Origin: Saccharofermentans sp.
Lineage (GTDB): Bacteria > Bacillota > Clostridia > Saccharofermentanales > Saccharofermentanaceae
Direction of reading: 5' to 3'
DNA length: 37,984 nt
Assembly (NCBI GenBank): GCA_024688685.1
Contig: JAILDX010000033.1
Coordinates: 1-37,984 of the forward strand
Part shown: positions 15,310-23,112 of the stretch, piece by piece
Layout of the letters: each line of letters begins with the position of its first letter
Position numbering within the stretch: the first letter of the stretch is position 1
Notes under the pieces: generated by a model
Seen by the model: the letters and a program-made list of their open reading frames with translations, nothing else
The model's database searches: none
Told to the model about the DNA's origin: nothing
Program-made: the position numbers and the translations under genes

Positions 15310-16491
15310 ATGTCATTACTTGATGATGTTTATTCCCGTGACAGCTGGGAGAGGTTCTATTCATATAAGACATCCCTATCGTGTCCGAAGAGATTTGCCG
15401 GAGAGCTCCGTTCCTACATAGATAATGAGGAGTATCTGAAGGTTTCTTGTGATGATTTTGCTCTGCCAAAAAAGTCTGTGATCAGCAAGATGTCCACGCA
15501 GAAGAAGAGAACTGTTTACACATATCCGTGCGTCAATAACGTCTGGCTTAAGCTCCTGACGCATCTTCTGCTCAGGAGGTACGATCACCTTTTCTGTGAT
15601 AATCTTTATTCCTTCCGTCCCGGGATAACTGCAAAGGATGCGGTTGAGAGGCTGGTGCGGATACGTGACATAGGATCGATGTATTCCTACAAAGTTGATA
15701 TTAGCAATTACTTTAATTCGATCGATGTTTCGTCGCTGATACCAATGGTTGAAGAGTATCTTTCAGATGATCCTCCGCTTGCTGCATTTCTTTCATCGCT
15801 TTTACTGGAACCGTATGTAATTGACAGAGGTTGTCCTGTTATCGAGCAGAAAGGGATAATGGCCGGAACTCCTCAGGCGTCCTTCTTTGCAAATCTTTAT
15901 CTTAAGGATCTGGATAAGTGGTTTGACGATCGCGGGATCATATATGCACGCTATTCTGATGACATTATCCTGTTTACGCAGACTGAAGATGAGATCAGAG
16001 AGTATGCGGGAGTCATAAGAGATTTTCTGGATTCGCGCGGTCTTGCCGTCAATCCGTCCAAAGAGGTTTATACGGCGCCCGGTGAGATGTGGGTGTTTCT
16101 TGGTTTCTGTTATAAGGACGGGGCTGTTGATATCGCTCCGGCTTCGCTTACAAAGATAAAAGGCAAGATGCGCCGCAAGGCCCGTGCGCTTAAGCGCTGG
16201 CAGACCAGGAAAGATAAGGATCCCGCAAACTCTGCGAAGGCGTTTATCAGGATATTTAACCGCAAGCTGTTTGAAGCATCGGACGATAATGATCTTACGT
16301 GGAGCAGGTGGTACTTTCCTGCTATAAATACAACGTCGAGCCTTCTTGAGATTGATCATTATGCACAGGACTGCGTGCGGTTTCTGATGACGGGAAAGCA
16401 TAATAAAGGACGGTACAGGGTATCGTATGATGAGATTAAGGCGCTGGGGTATAAGTGCCTGGTGAATGAGTATTATAAAGTGAGGGAATAG
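15310..16491 (+). CDS. Free-standing reverse transcriptase, class unassigned
   Basis: 393 residues from ATG 15310 (GAGGTG just upstream). The longer open frame from 15196 would start inside the RNA structure. RT motifs in order: SFRPG (101-105), YKVDISNYFNSID with Asp130, GIMAGTPQASFFANLYL (182-198), ARYSDDIILF with catalytic Asp217-218, GLAVNPSKE (244-252), then FLGF (263-266) and a basic thumb-like region (280-305). The approximately 80-residue C-terminus (EIDHYAQDCVRFLMTGKHNK, then KALGYKCLVNEYY) is distinctive. No maturase X-type/HNH endonuclease domain or retron VTG motif is visible, and motif B is neither group II (GTPQGG) nor DGR type. The nearest feel is the group II-like or unknown-group bacterial RTs, some of which act in phage defence or DNA repair. 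Confidence 0.9.
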   Translation: MSLLDDVYSRDSWERFYSYKTSLSCPKRFAGELRSYIDNEEYLKVSCDDFALPKKSVISKMSTQKKRTVYTYPCVNNVWLKLLTHLLLRRYDHLFCDNLYSFRPGITAKDAVERLVRIRDIGSMYSYKVDISNYFNSIDVSSLIPMVEEYLSDDPPLAAFLSSLLLEPYVIDRGCPVIEQKGIMAGTPQASFFANLYLKDLDKWFDDRGIIYARYSDDIILFTQTEDEIREYAGVIRDFLDSRGLAVNPSKEVYTAPGEMWVFLGFCYKDGAVDIAPASLTKIKGKMRRKARALKRWQTRKDKDPANSAKAFIRIFNRKLFEASDDNDLTWSRWYFPAINTTSSLLEIDHYAQDCVRFLMTGKHNKGRYRVSYDEIKALGYKCLVNEYYKVRE

Positions 16492-16527
16492 GCGGGGCTT
16501 GACTTTGCCTGTTCAACTGTTCTGTGT

Positions 16528-16571
16528 GCCGGGGTACCAATTTTATTTTATTTTATAAATGGTATCCCGGC
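16528..16571. repeat. 12-bp inverted repeat with A/T-only loop downstream of the RT gene
   Basis: GCCGGGGTACCA (16528-16539) pairs with TGGTATCCCGGC (16560-16571) with one G-U; the 20-base loop is all A/T. There is no U-tract after the stem, so it is not a standard intrinsic terminator, though it could protect the 3' end of the RT transcript or be a processing or recognition site. Confidence 0.6.
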
Positions 16572-16580
16572 AGTCGATTA

Positions 16581-16589
16581 TGTTAGAAT
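16581..16589 (+). promoter_or_regulatory. Possible extended -10 element in the RT downstream region
   Basis: TGTTAGAAT matches an extended -10 and recurs identically before the lipoprotein gene (29402-29410). No gene follows on this strand before the bidirectional-looking terminator at 16625, so if active it would make an RNA of about 60 bases. Confidence 0.25.
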
Positions 16590-16624
16590 CAGCGGCTTAT
16601 TCACGGGTTCACATGTCTCTCAAC

Positions 16625-16655
16625 AAAAAACTTGCCGTCTCTTCCGAGACGGCAA
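16625..16655 (-). terminator. Rho-independent terminator of the membrane-protein gene
   Basis: On the minus strand a perfect 10-bp stem (TTGCCGTCTC/GAGACGGCAA, 16655-16646 with 16641-16632) and 4-base loop are followed by G and six T. It lies 6 bases past the stop codon of the gene at 16662-17189. Confidence 0.9.
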
Positions 16656-16661
16656 ATGCTT

Positions 16662-17189
16662 TTATTGCTTTCCTTCTTCGCTTCCGGCACCGGGACCGCC
16701 AAGTCCGACTGCCTGAACTACGATAGGTGAAATGATTACCGACAGGATATAGCTGATAAAGATCGAAGGGATGAGGAGCTTGATCCAGGATCCGAAATAC
16801 ATCGCCATAAGCGGCGGCGCAACATCAGCAGGGATCTTTGAGTGTGCCTGAACGACATTGATAAAGCATACGATCGCACTTACAACGATAGCGCTTATGA
16901 CTGATACAGGCAGGCAGTTAAGAAGCGTGAACTTGAATGATGGCGGAACTGCGTTTGCCTTTGCTGCAAGTCCTCTGCCCCATTTGCCCAGCGGGAGGAT
17001 CAATACGAGCAGTACACCTACTGTGATTGATTCAACTGTGTTCAGGATGTACATGACAGGTGCCGGCGGCATAGCTGAAAGCTGCTGCTCGGTAGCGCTG
17101 TAACGTACGAGGAATGCTGCCAGGATACCCATAACTGCCGACATGATGACCGACATTATGATGCTGACGATCTTTGATTTCTTCTCCAT
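16662..17189 (-). CDS. Four-helix membrane protein of unknown function
   Basis: 175 residues with four predicted membrane helices in two similar halves (roughly 8-30 and 45-66, then 90-112 and 130-160). Each half begins with a short MS..MS- or SVISA-like motif, loosely recalling the DUF2798 pattern, but I cannot assign it. There is no signal peptide, catalytic motif or cysteine pair. A Shine-Dalgarno (GAGAGGT) precedes the ATG, and a strong terminator follows, so it is a single-gene unit. Its 5' neighbour is divergent (the metal-binding lipoprotein), and a link to metal homeostasis is only positional. Confidence 0.6.
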   Translation of the reverse strand: MEKKSKIVSIIMSVIMSAVMGILAAFLVRYSATEQQLSAMPPAPVMYILNTVESITVGVLLVLILPLGKWGRGLAAKANAVPPSFKFTLLNCLPVSVISAIVVSAIVCFINVVQAHSKIPADVAPPLMAMYFGSWIKLLIPSIFISYILSVIISPIVVQAVGLGGPGAGSEEGKQ

Positions 17190-17321
17190 AAATAATACCT
17201 CTCTTGAGCTTGTAAGCGGTAATAACCCGCATTTTCATTGTAACAAAACGCCGCAATACTAAACTTATAAATATACAAAGCATTTATTGTAGAAATGCAC
17301 AATGAATACAAAATGAACACC

Positions 17322-17350
17322 TTGACAAAAACAGGGGTGATGCATAAAAT
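17322..17350 (+). promoter_or_regulatory. Consensus promoter of the metal-binding lipoprotein gene
   Basis: TTGACA (17322-17327), an exact 17-base spacer and TAAAAT (17345-17350), preceded by TG at 17341-17342. The best promoter match in the window. Confidence 0.8.
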
Positions 17351-17385
17351 TGAAAACGATTCTCATTTTTGATTTGCTGAGAATC
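17351..17385 (+). promoter_or_regulatory. Fur/Zur-type operator
   Basis: TGAAAACGATTCTCA (17351-17365) fits the 7-1-7 Fur-family consensus at about 11 of 14 positions and begins directly after the -10 box. A perfect inverted repeat GATTCTCA/TGAGAATC (17358-17365 with 17378-17385) extends it. Binding here would block the promoter, consistent with repression by zinc, iron or manganese. Which metal cannot be told. Confidence 0.65.
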
Positions 17386-17411
17386 ACATTTCAAAACTAC
17401 GGAGACACATA

Positions 17412-18368
17412 ATGAAAAAACTACTCGCTGTCCTTACTACACTATCTCTCATGTTCGGAATGGCTTCCTGCGCATCTGTCAGCAAAAACGACAAGATACA
17501 GATAGTCACGACCATATTTCCCATCTATGACTGGGTGAGAAATATCGTCGGCGATAATATCGGGGATATCGAATTAACCCTTCTCATGAACAGCGGCACT
17601 GATCTTCACAGCTTCCAGCCCACGGCTCAGGACATAGTAAAGATCTCGAACTGCGATATGTTCATCTATGTCGGCGGTGAGTCCGACGAGTGGGTGGATG
17701 ACTGTCTTAAGGATGCAGTCAACAAAGAGATGGTTACCGTAAATCTCATGGAAGGAATAAATGACAGGCTCGTTGAAGAGGACGAGTTTGAGCTTGAAGA
17801 AGAAACCGCAGAAAACGGAGAAGATGAAGAAATTGAGCTCGACGAGCACATCTGGCTCTCTCTCCGCAACGCATCGGCATGTTGCGATCTGATAGAGCAG
17901 GGAATAGCAAAAATAGACAACACAAATAAGGCCGCTTACGAGACAAACTTAAACGCATACAAAGCAAAGCTCGACGAGCTTGATCAGCAGTACACGGAAG
18001 TAGTAAACAATGCGGAAAAGGATACCGTCCTTTTCGCGGACAGGTTTCCTTTCAGGTATATGGTGGAGGATTACGGACTTAACTATTTCGCGGCATTCTC
18101 GGGATGTTCGGCTGAGTCGGAGGCCAGTTTCGAGACCGTGATATTCCTGGCGGGGAAGGTCGATGAATTAGGTCTTACGGCAGTGTTCAAGATCGAGAGC
18201 AGCGACGACAGCATACCGGAGAGTGTTATTGATGTGACAGATACGAAGGACCAGACGATCATAATGCTCGATTCGATGCAGTCGGTGACATCTGCGGATA
18301 TTGACGCCGGTGTGACATATGTGAATATTATGGAAAATAATCTCGCTGCGCTCAAAGCCGGTCTGTAA
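17412..18368 (+). CDS. ZnuA/TroA-type metal ABC transporter substrate-binding lipoprotein
   Basis: 318 residues with a lipoprotein signal peptide (cysteine 20 in GMASC). This is the cluster A-I binding-protein fold. Metal ligands include His66 (DLHSFQP) and His146 (DEHIWLS). The second half carries ADRFPFRY, GCSAESEASFET and LDSMQS, typical of clostridial zinc/manganese binding proteins. The usual His-rich mobile loop is replaced by a Glu/Asp-rich stretch (about 121-145). No permease or ATPase gene adjoins, so it must work with a transporter encoded elsewhere. The promoter carries a Fur-family operator, implying induction under metal starvation. The following DHH gene has its own TATAAT. Confidence 0.9.
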   Translation: MKKLLAVLTTLSLMFGMASCASVSKNDKIQIVTTIFPIYDWVRNIVGDNIGDIELTLLMNSGTDLHSFQPTAQDIVKISNCDMFIYVGGESDEWVDDCLKDAVNKEMVTVNLMEGINDRLVEEDEFELEEETAENGEDEEIELDEHIWLSLRNASACCDLIEQGIAKIDNTNKAAYETNLNAYKAKLDELDQQYTEVVNNAEKDTVLFADRFPFRYMVEDYGLNYFAAFSGCSAESEASFETVIFLAGKVDELGLTAVFKIESSDDSIPESVIDVTDTKDQTIIMLDSMQSVTSADIDAGVTYVNIMENNLAALKAGL

Positions 18369-18386
18369 TTTTTAACCGCAATTTTG

Positions 18387-18392
18387 TATAAT
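18387..18392 (+). promoter_or_regulatory. -10 element of the DHH gene
   Basis: A perfect TATAAT in GTATAAT lies 39 bases before the ATG at 18431, followed by an AAAGGAGAG ribosome binding site. No convincing -35 is visible. Confidence 0.45.
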
Positions 18393-18430
18393 CTACGGTA
18401 GATACCCCAGTAAAGGAGAGTATACCGGAT

Positions 18431-19366
18431 ATGTGTGAATCAAAGAAAAGACTTGTAACAAGAAGTGACTTTGACGGACTTGTTTGTGCCATGATCCTTA
18501 AGGAGAAGGGACTTATCGAAGATATAAAGTTCGTACACCCCAAGGATGTGCAGGATGGCAAGGTTGAACTTACAGCAAACGATATTACGACAAACCTTCC
18601 TTTCGATCCGAGAGCGGGACTTGTTTTTGATCACCACGAATCCGAACTTATAAGGAATGCCCAGAGGGCAAATGCCGACAAGTATATTATCGATCCCAAT
18701 GCTAAGAGTGCGGCTCGCGTTGTCTATGATTATTACGGCGGCAAGGAAGGTCTTCCGAGGATATCGGAGGAACTCATGGAGGCAGTTGATAAGGGCGACT
18801 CCGCTGATTTCACTCTCGAAGAGATCCTTGACCCCAAGGGCTGGGTACTGATGAACTTCATTATGGACGCAAGAACAGGACTCGGAAGATTCCACGATTT
18901 CAGGATCTCCAACTACGACCTCATGATGGAACTCATAGATTACTGTGTAGTACATAGTGTTGATGAGGTTCTGGCAATTCCCGATGTTAAGGAGAGGACA
19001 GATCTCTATTTCAAGCAGGCTGAGCTTTTTAAGAACCAGATAAAGAGCATCGCAAAGGTTCATGACAAGGTTGTCGTCCTCGACCTCAGAGATCAGGACA
19101 CGATCTATGCGGGCAACCGTTTCATGGTCTATGCGCTCTATCCCGAGGCACAGATCTCCATCCACGTTGCGTGGGGCTTCAGGAAGCAGAATACTGCTGT
19201 CATGATCGGCAAGTCCATCGTCAACAAGGTATCGAATGCGAACATCGGCGAGCTCTGTCTCAAGTACGGCGGCGGCGGACACAAGAATGCCGGCACATGC
19301 CAGCTCGATAACGATAAGGTTGACGAGTGCCTGCCTGATATCATCAAGGCTCTGAACGAAGCCTGA
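18431..19366 (+). CDS. DHH-family phosphoesterase (exopolyphosphatase-like)
   Basis: 311 residues. DHH motifs: RSDFDGLVCAM at the N-terminus, VFDHHESE with Asp67-His68-His69, and the C-terminal DHHA1 glycine motif GGGGHKNAGTCQ (about 277-288). Members hydrolyse phosphodiester or phosphoanhydride bonds using Mn2+ (oligoribonucleases, cyclic-di-AMP/pGpG phosphodiesterases or inorganic polyphosphatases). The exact substrate cannot be assigned; it lacks the membrane and GGDEF parts of GdpP. The AAAGGAGAG site fixes the start. Its last 23 bases overlap the converging aminotransferase-like gene. Confidence 0.88.
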   Translation: MCESKKRLVTRSDFDGLVCAMILKEKGLIEDIKFVHPKDVQDGKVELTANDITTNLPFDPRAGLVFDHHESELIRNAQRANADKYIIDPNAKSAARVVYDYYGGKEGLPRISEELMEAVDKGDSADFTLEEILDPKGWVLMNFIMDARTGLGRFHDFRISNYDLMMELIDYCVVHSVDEVLAIPDVKERTDLYFKQAELFKNQIKSIAKVHDKVVVLDLRDQDTIYAGNRFMVYALYPEAQISIHVAWGFRKQNTAVMIGKSIVNKVSNANIGELCLKYGGGGHKNAGTCQLDNDKVDECLPDIIKALNEA

Positions 19367-20513
19367 TACCTGTCTTAAGCCTGTTAAGACCGTCTTGGAC
19401 GAGCAATCGCGGGCAGCCGGCATTTATCCTTAAGAATCCCTCTCCGCCTTTTCCATACTGGCTTCCGGGAGTGACAAACAGGCCTGTGGTATTCCTCAGG
19501 TGGTTTGCCAATGCCTTGCTGCTGACTCCAAGTGAGCTGATGTCGAGCCATAAAAGATACGTGGCATCACCGTCTATGAGGTGAAGCTCAGGCAGTTCGT
19601 TCTTTATAAACTCAGCAGCATATTTCCTGTTCTGACTGACATATTCACACATCTCGTCAAGCCAGTCGCCGCACTCGCGGAATGCCGTCGCGGCCACTCC
19701 TGAGAAAATGGAAAAATGCGCGATCTCGTCCCTGTCTGCCGCGAAACGGATCTTCTTATTGAGCGCCTTATCCGCCACCGAGATACAAGCGCTGTTAATT
19801 CCTGCGATATTGAATGCTTTTGTTGCTGCCATCACCATGACCGATATCCCGCGGCATGTCTCGGACGCAGCCGCGAAAGGCGTATACGAACTGCCCGGAG
19901 TCACGATGTCGCAGTGGACCTCGTCGGAGATTACCGTAACGTTGTTGCGTGCGCAGATCTCGCCGACTTTTACGAGAGTCTCCTTATCCCATATCTTTCC
20001 GGCGGGGTTGTGCGGATTGCAGAGGATCATGATGTCAGTCCCGGGATCGGAGGCCTTCTCCTCAAGGTCATCGAGGTCCATCCTGTAACCGCCGTTCTCA
20101 TAGATCAGCTGATTCTCCGCAATCTGACATCCGTTATTCGTAATGCAGCTGAAAAAAGCATTGTAAACAGGCGTCTGAACGATAACCTTTCTGCCCGGGG
20201 CGGTAAGTGCTCTGATCGTACTCGATATGGCCGGTATGACGCCCGAAACATACATTATCCACTCTTTCTCCATCGCGTAGCCGTGGCGGTCTCTCCACCA
20301 GTCCAGATACGCCGAATACCAGCTCTCCGGTACCATTGTATATCCGAAAACGCCGTGCTCCGCACGCTTCCTGATCTCTTCGGTTATCGCAGGCGCCGCC
20401 TTGAAATCCATATCCGCAACCCACATGGGAAGATCGCCTTCCCTGCGGTTCCAGTCCCACTTAAAACAGTCTGTCCCGATTCTCTCTACGGGTGTGTCCC
20501 AGTCGTATTTCAT
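19344..20513 (-). CDS. MalY/PatB-type PLP-dependent cystathionine beta-lyase/aminotransferase
   Basis: 389 residues from ATG 20513, chosen because GAAAGGAAG lies 8 bases upstream; a GTG at 20522 is open but lies within that site. Fold-type I PLP enzyme: PLP-binding Asp in VISDEVHCD (about 197), the Schiff-base Lys232 in AATKAFNIAG, LCNPHNPAGK and the C-terminal Arg region FLRINAGCP. The N-terminal PMWVADMDF segment is characteristic of MalY/PatB enzymes, which split C-S bonds in cystathionine or cysteine conjugates, giving ammonia, pyruvate and a thiol. It converges on and overlaps the DHH gene by 23 bases. Confidence 0.92.
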   Translation of the reverse strand: MKYDWDTPVERIGTDCFKWDWNRREGDLPMWVADMDFKAAPAITEEIRKRAEHGVFGYTMVPESWYSAYLDWWRDRHGYAMEKEWIMYVSGVIPAISSTIRALTAPGRKVIVQTPVYNAFFSCITNNGCQIAENQLIYENGGYRMDLDDLEEKASDPGTDIMILCNPHNPAGKIWDKETLVKVGEICARNNVTVISDEVHCDIVTPGSSYTPFAAASETCRGISVMVMAATKAFNIAGINSACISVADKALNKKIRFAADRDEIAHFSIFSGVAATAFRECGDWLDEMCEYVSQNRKYAAEFIKNELPELHLIDGDATYLLWLDISSLGVSSKALANHLRNTTGLFVTPGSQYGKGGEGFLRINAGCPRLLVQDGLNRLKTGIRLRSEP

Positions 20514-20539
20514 AATAAGCACTTCCTTTCAGGATAATG

Positions 20540-20593
20540 TTAACAACTCCGATACTTTTTGTTAAGAGTTCCCTTATATTTTAAAAGTATAAT
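20540..20593 (+). promoter_or_regulatory. Promoter region of the first transglutaminase-like gene
   Basis: TATAAT (20588-20593) lies 45 bases before the ATG at 20639. Upstream is an inverted repeat TTAACAA/TTGTTAA (20540-20546 with 20559-20565), which may be an operator. The -35 is unclear. The same short region must hold the divergent promoter of the MalY/PatB gene. Confidence 0.4.
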
Positions 20594-20638
20594 TGGTATG
20601 TAGGTGCATTATGTTTTCCCCTGAAAGGATGGCCGCCC

Positions 20639-23092
20639 ATGATCAACCGCAGATATAACAGGATTACCGCAGCAATGGTTGCTGCTTCGATGATATTTTC
20701 CGGATTTGCAATGCCGGCTTTTGCAGATGATGAGATCCCTTCGGAAGAAGTGGAGATAGAAGAAACTGAAGAGATTCTTGAAGAACCCGAAGAAGAGGTA
20801 TCTGAGGAGTCCGAAGAAGTCATAGAAGAAATCATAGAAGTAGTCCCCGAGGCTGAGACTGAACCTGAAGAGTTTGAAGGACTCGAAGAGATATCGGCAG
20901 AAGAGTATGCTGATGCCGCATCTTTTGATGCTGACGAGGATCAGATGAATGGAGCGCTTAATGCTATCAGAGCAGCGTGCCAAAGCTGGAACGGCGAAGC
21001 AACGAAGCCGGTTGAACTCGGGCAGTACGAGATCTCATGTGCTTCAGGCAATTTTCAGGTCCAGGACCTTGTCAACAGGTTTGTTTATGCCTGCCCTGAT
21101 TGTTATATGGCTGAGATATACAACTACGCATGGAACTCAAATGATATCGTTACCCGTGTTTACATCCGGTTTAACCAGTACACTCTTGCTGACAGGCAGA
21201 GGTTCGACAATAAAGTGTCGGACATACTCTCGGGAATAGATCCTCTCTGGAGCGATGCAGAGAAGGTTGTTTATCTGCATGACTATATCGTTACCCACTG
21301 CATTTACGACGTGACGATGGCAAAGAGAAGCACGGAGCACGAACTCTATACTGCTTATGATTGTCTGGTCAACGGCGTCAGTGTATGTGAAGGATATGCA
21401 AAGGCATTCAGTGTGCTCTGCAATGAAGCGGGTCTTGAATGCAGCTGCGTAACAAGTAATTCCAATGTCCATGCGTGGAACATCGTTAAGGTTGACGGTG
21501 AGTTTTATTATGTTGACTGCACAAGTGATGACTCTGCCGATATCGGCCAGAAGATCGTGGCATATCCGGGATGCTGTGGCCACAGGCATGTACTCAACAG
21601 CTTTGCAGCCATCGCAGGATCGAACTCACATACGGGCACTGACTGGAAGATCGACGGAGGTTTAGTTTCCTGCTACGGTTATGAGACGGGTAACAGTTAC
21701 GACAGCATTTTCTGGACTGAGAGATACGGACCTGCATCCCCTGAAAACACTTTTGCCAGTTTTGTTAAGTCGAGACTCGTAAACATCGGCGGCAACAAGT
21801 GGGTTTATTTCTGGAGAGATTATTACTACGGCAGAAATGCCGTAAGAGTTTATGATTTCAGCACAGACAGCTGGAGCGATTTCCCCGTGGAAGGACTTCC
21901 TTCCGAGATGGTGAATGCGTCTTTCGCGATGTTCGGAGGCAACCTCCTGATCTCGGAGGGAGATTATATCTATCTCGTCAGGATCGACTCTGATCTTGCG
22001 TCCGGAGCTGTGATCGCCACAGTTGCAAATCCATATGCAGACGCGGGTGATGTCCTCGGCATCAATGTTGACGGGAATGTCCTGACTTATTACTACATAA
22101 CGGGTGTTCAGCCGAATAATACAGTAGAGTTCAACGCGATCAACAGTGCGGTCATGTCGCTTCCGTTTGATGTGATCGATTACGGAACCGTCAATTCAGT
22201 TAATCTTTCACTCGACGGAACGATCAATCTTAATTTCCTTATTTCGCTTCCTGAAGAGTTCGTAAACGGAAGCGGGAACAGCGTTGAACTGAAGGCAGAG
22301 GGTGCGAATACGAGCACGGTATATACTGACTTGAACAGCATGACGCCTGACAGCAGCGGCAGCTATAAGTTTACGATCAGTCTCCCGGCTTCACAGACCG
22401 GCGATAGAGTTACAGTGAAGCTGTTAAGCGAGGGGCAGGATTACACTCTCATGAGTGCTGATGGTGTTGACTGTACGCATGACGGTTTCGGATATTCAGT
22501 CCAGAGATATATAACAAAAGCAAAGAGCTATTACAATACTGACAGCGGCCTCGTTAATCTTCTTGACAGACTGTCGGAATACGGATATCTGTCGCAGATA
22601 GTTTTCGGGCATAAGGCGGCAGGAGTAAATGTTGACAAGACTGCCATCAATGCGGTCAGGACATCGGATCTGGCAGAGTTTGCAACTGTTATCGTTGATA
22701 GCGATGAAGACGACGGTCTGTCGTTCTACGGCGCATCGATGACGCTCCGTTCTAAGATATCACTCAATCTGTACTTTGAAGCGAAGGATGTCGATATCAG
22801 TGGTTTCACATTTAGGATCGGAGGAGGCACGGTAACTCCGGTCAGGGTATCATCCCGTCTTTACAAGATTACGGTGGAAGATCTTACGCCTTCGGATCTC
22901 GGCGCATTTATGAGCATTAATGTGTATAACGGCAATCAGGCGGCAGTCAGCGTCTCGTTCGCTCCGCTCGGTTACTGCTACAGCGCAATGATCCAGTATG
23001 AGAAGCGTGATGCGACCATAAGCGATTCCCTCTACGATATTGTCAGGAGTCTGTATACACTCTATAATGCAGTAAGACTATATGTTAAATAA
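20639..23092 (+). CDS. Secreted transglutaminase-like protein, large type 1
   Basis: 817 residues. Signal peptide about 1-29 (cleavage after AFA), then a very acidic Glu-rich linker (about 31-90). The transglutaminase-like domain (about 105-330) has a complete triad: Cys250 (VSVCEGYAKAF), His278 (NVHAW) and Asp293 (YYVDC). After it come about 180 residues of beta-rich, propeller-like sequence and a C-terminal region (about 515-817) with two related LDGTINLNF/RSKISLNLYF modules. Such domains act as cysteine peptidases, amidases or crosslinkers on proteins or peptidoglycan; which applies here is unknown. The next gene, 20 bases downstream, is a full-length paralog. Confidence 0.85.
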   Translation: MINRRYNRITAAMVAASMIFSGFAMPAFADDEIPSEEVEIEETEEILEEPEEEVSEESEEVIEEIIEVVPEAETEPEEFEGLEEISAEEYADAASFDADEDQMNGALNAIRAACQSWNGEATKPVELGQYEISCASGNFQVQDLVNRFVYACPDCYMAEIYNYAWNSNDIVTRVYIRFNQYTLADRQRFDNKVSDILSGIDPLWSDAEKVVYLHDYIVTHCIYDVTMAKRSTEHELYTAYDCLVNGVSVCEGYAKAFSVLCNEAGLECSCVTSNSNVHAWNIVKVDGEFYYVDCTSDDSADIGQKIVAYPGCCGHRHVLNSFAAIAGSNSHTGTDWKIDGGLVSCYGYETGNSYDSIFWTERYGPASPENTFASFVKSRLVNIGGNKWVYFWRDYYYGRNAVRVYDFSTDSWSDFPVEGLPSEMVNASFAMFGGNLLISEGDYIYLVRIDSDLASGAVIATVANPYADAGDVLGINVDGNVLTYYYITGVQPNNTVEFNAINSAVMSLPFDVIDYGTVNSVNLSLDGTINLNFLISLPEEFVNGSGNSVELKAEGANTSTVYTDLNSMTPDSSGSYKFTISLPASQTGDRVTVKLLSEGQDYTLMSADGVDCTHDGFGYSVQRYITKAKSYYNTDSGLVNLLDRLSEYGYLSQIVFGHKAAGVNVDKTAINAVRTSDLAEFATVIVDSDEDDGLSFYGASMTLRSKISLNLYFEAKDVDISGFTFRIGGGTVTPVRVSSRLYKITVEDLTPSDLGAFMSINVYNGNQAAVSVSFAPLGYCYSAMIQYEKRDATISDSLYDIVRSLYTLYNAVRLYVK

Positions 23093-23112
23093 GTTAGGAG
23101 ATCATCACTTTT

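Noticed and set aside
15310..16491. Diversity-generating retroelement
   Set aside because: No near-repeat template/variable pair was seen around the RT, no C-type-lectin-like or Ig variable-region target gene adjoins, and motif B is not DGR-like.
15146..16491. Group II intron or retron
   Set aside because: No domain V-like hairpin near the RT, no maturase or endonuclease domain, no retron VTG motif, and neighbouring genes are not interrupted.
18440..19423. Long minus-strand frame opposite the DHH gene (and similar frames opposite the flavoprotein, MATE and HD-GYP genes)
   Set aside because: Exact antisense of well-conserved genes, no ribosome binding sites, and unnatural residue composition.
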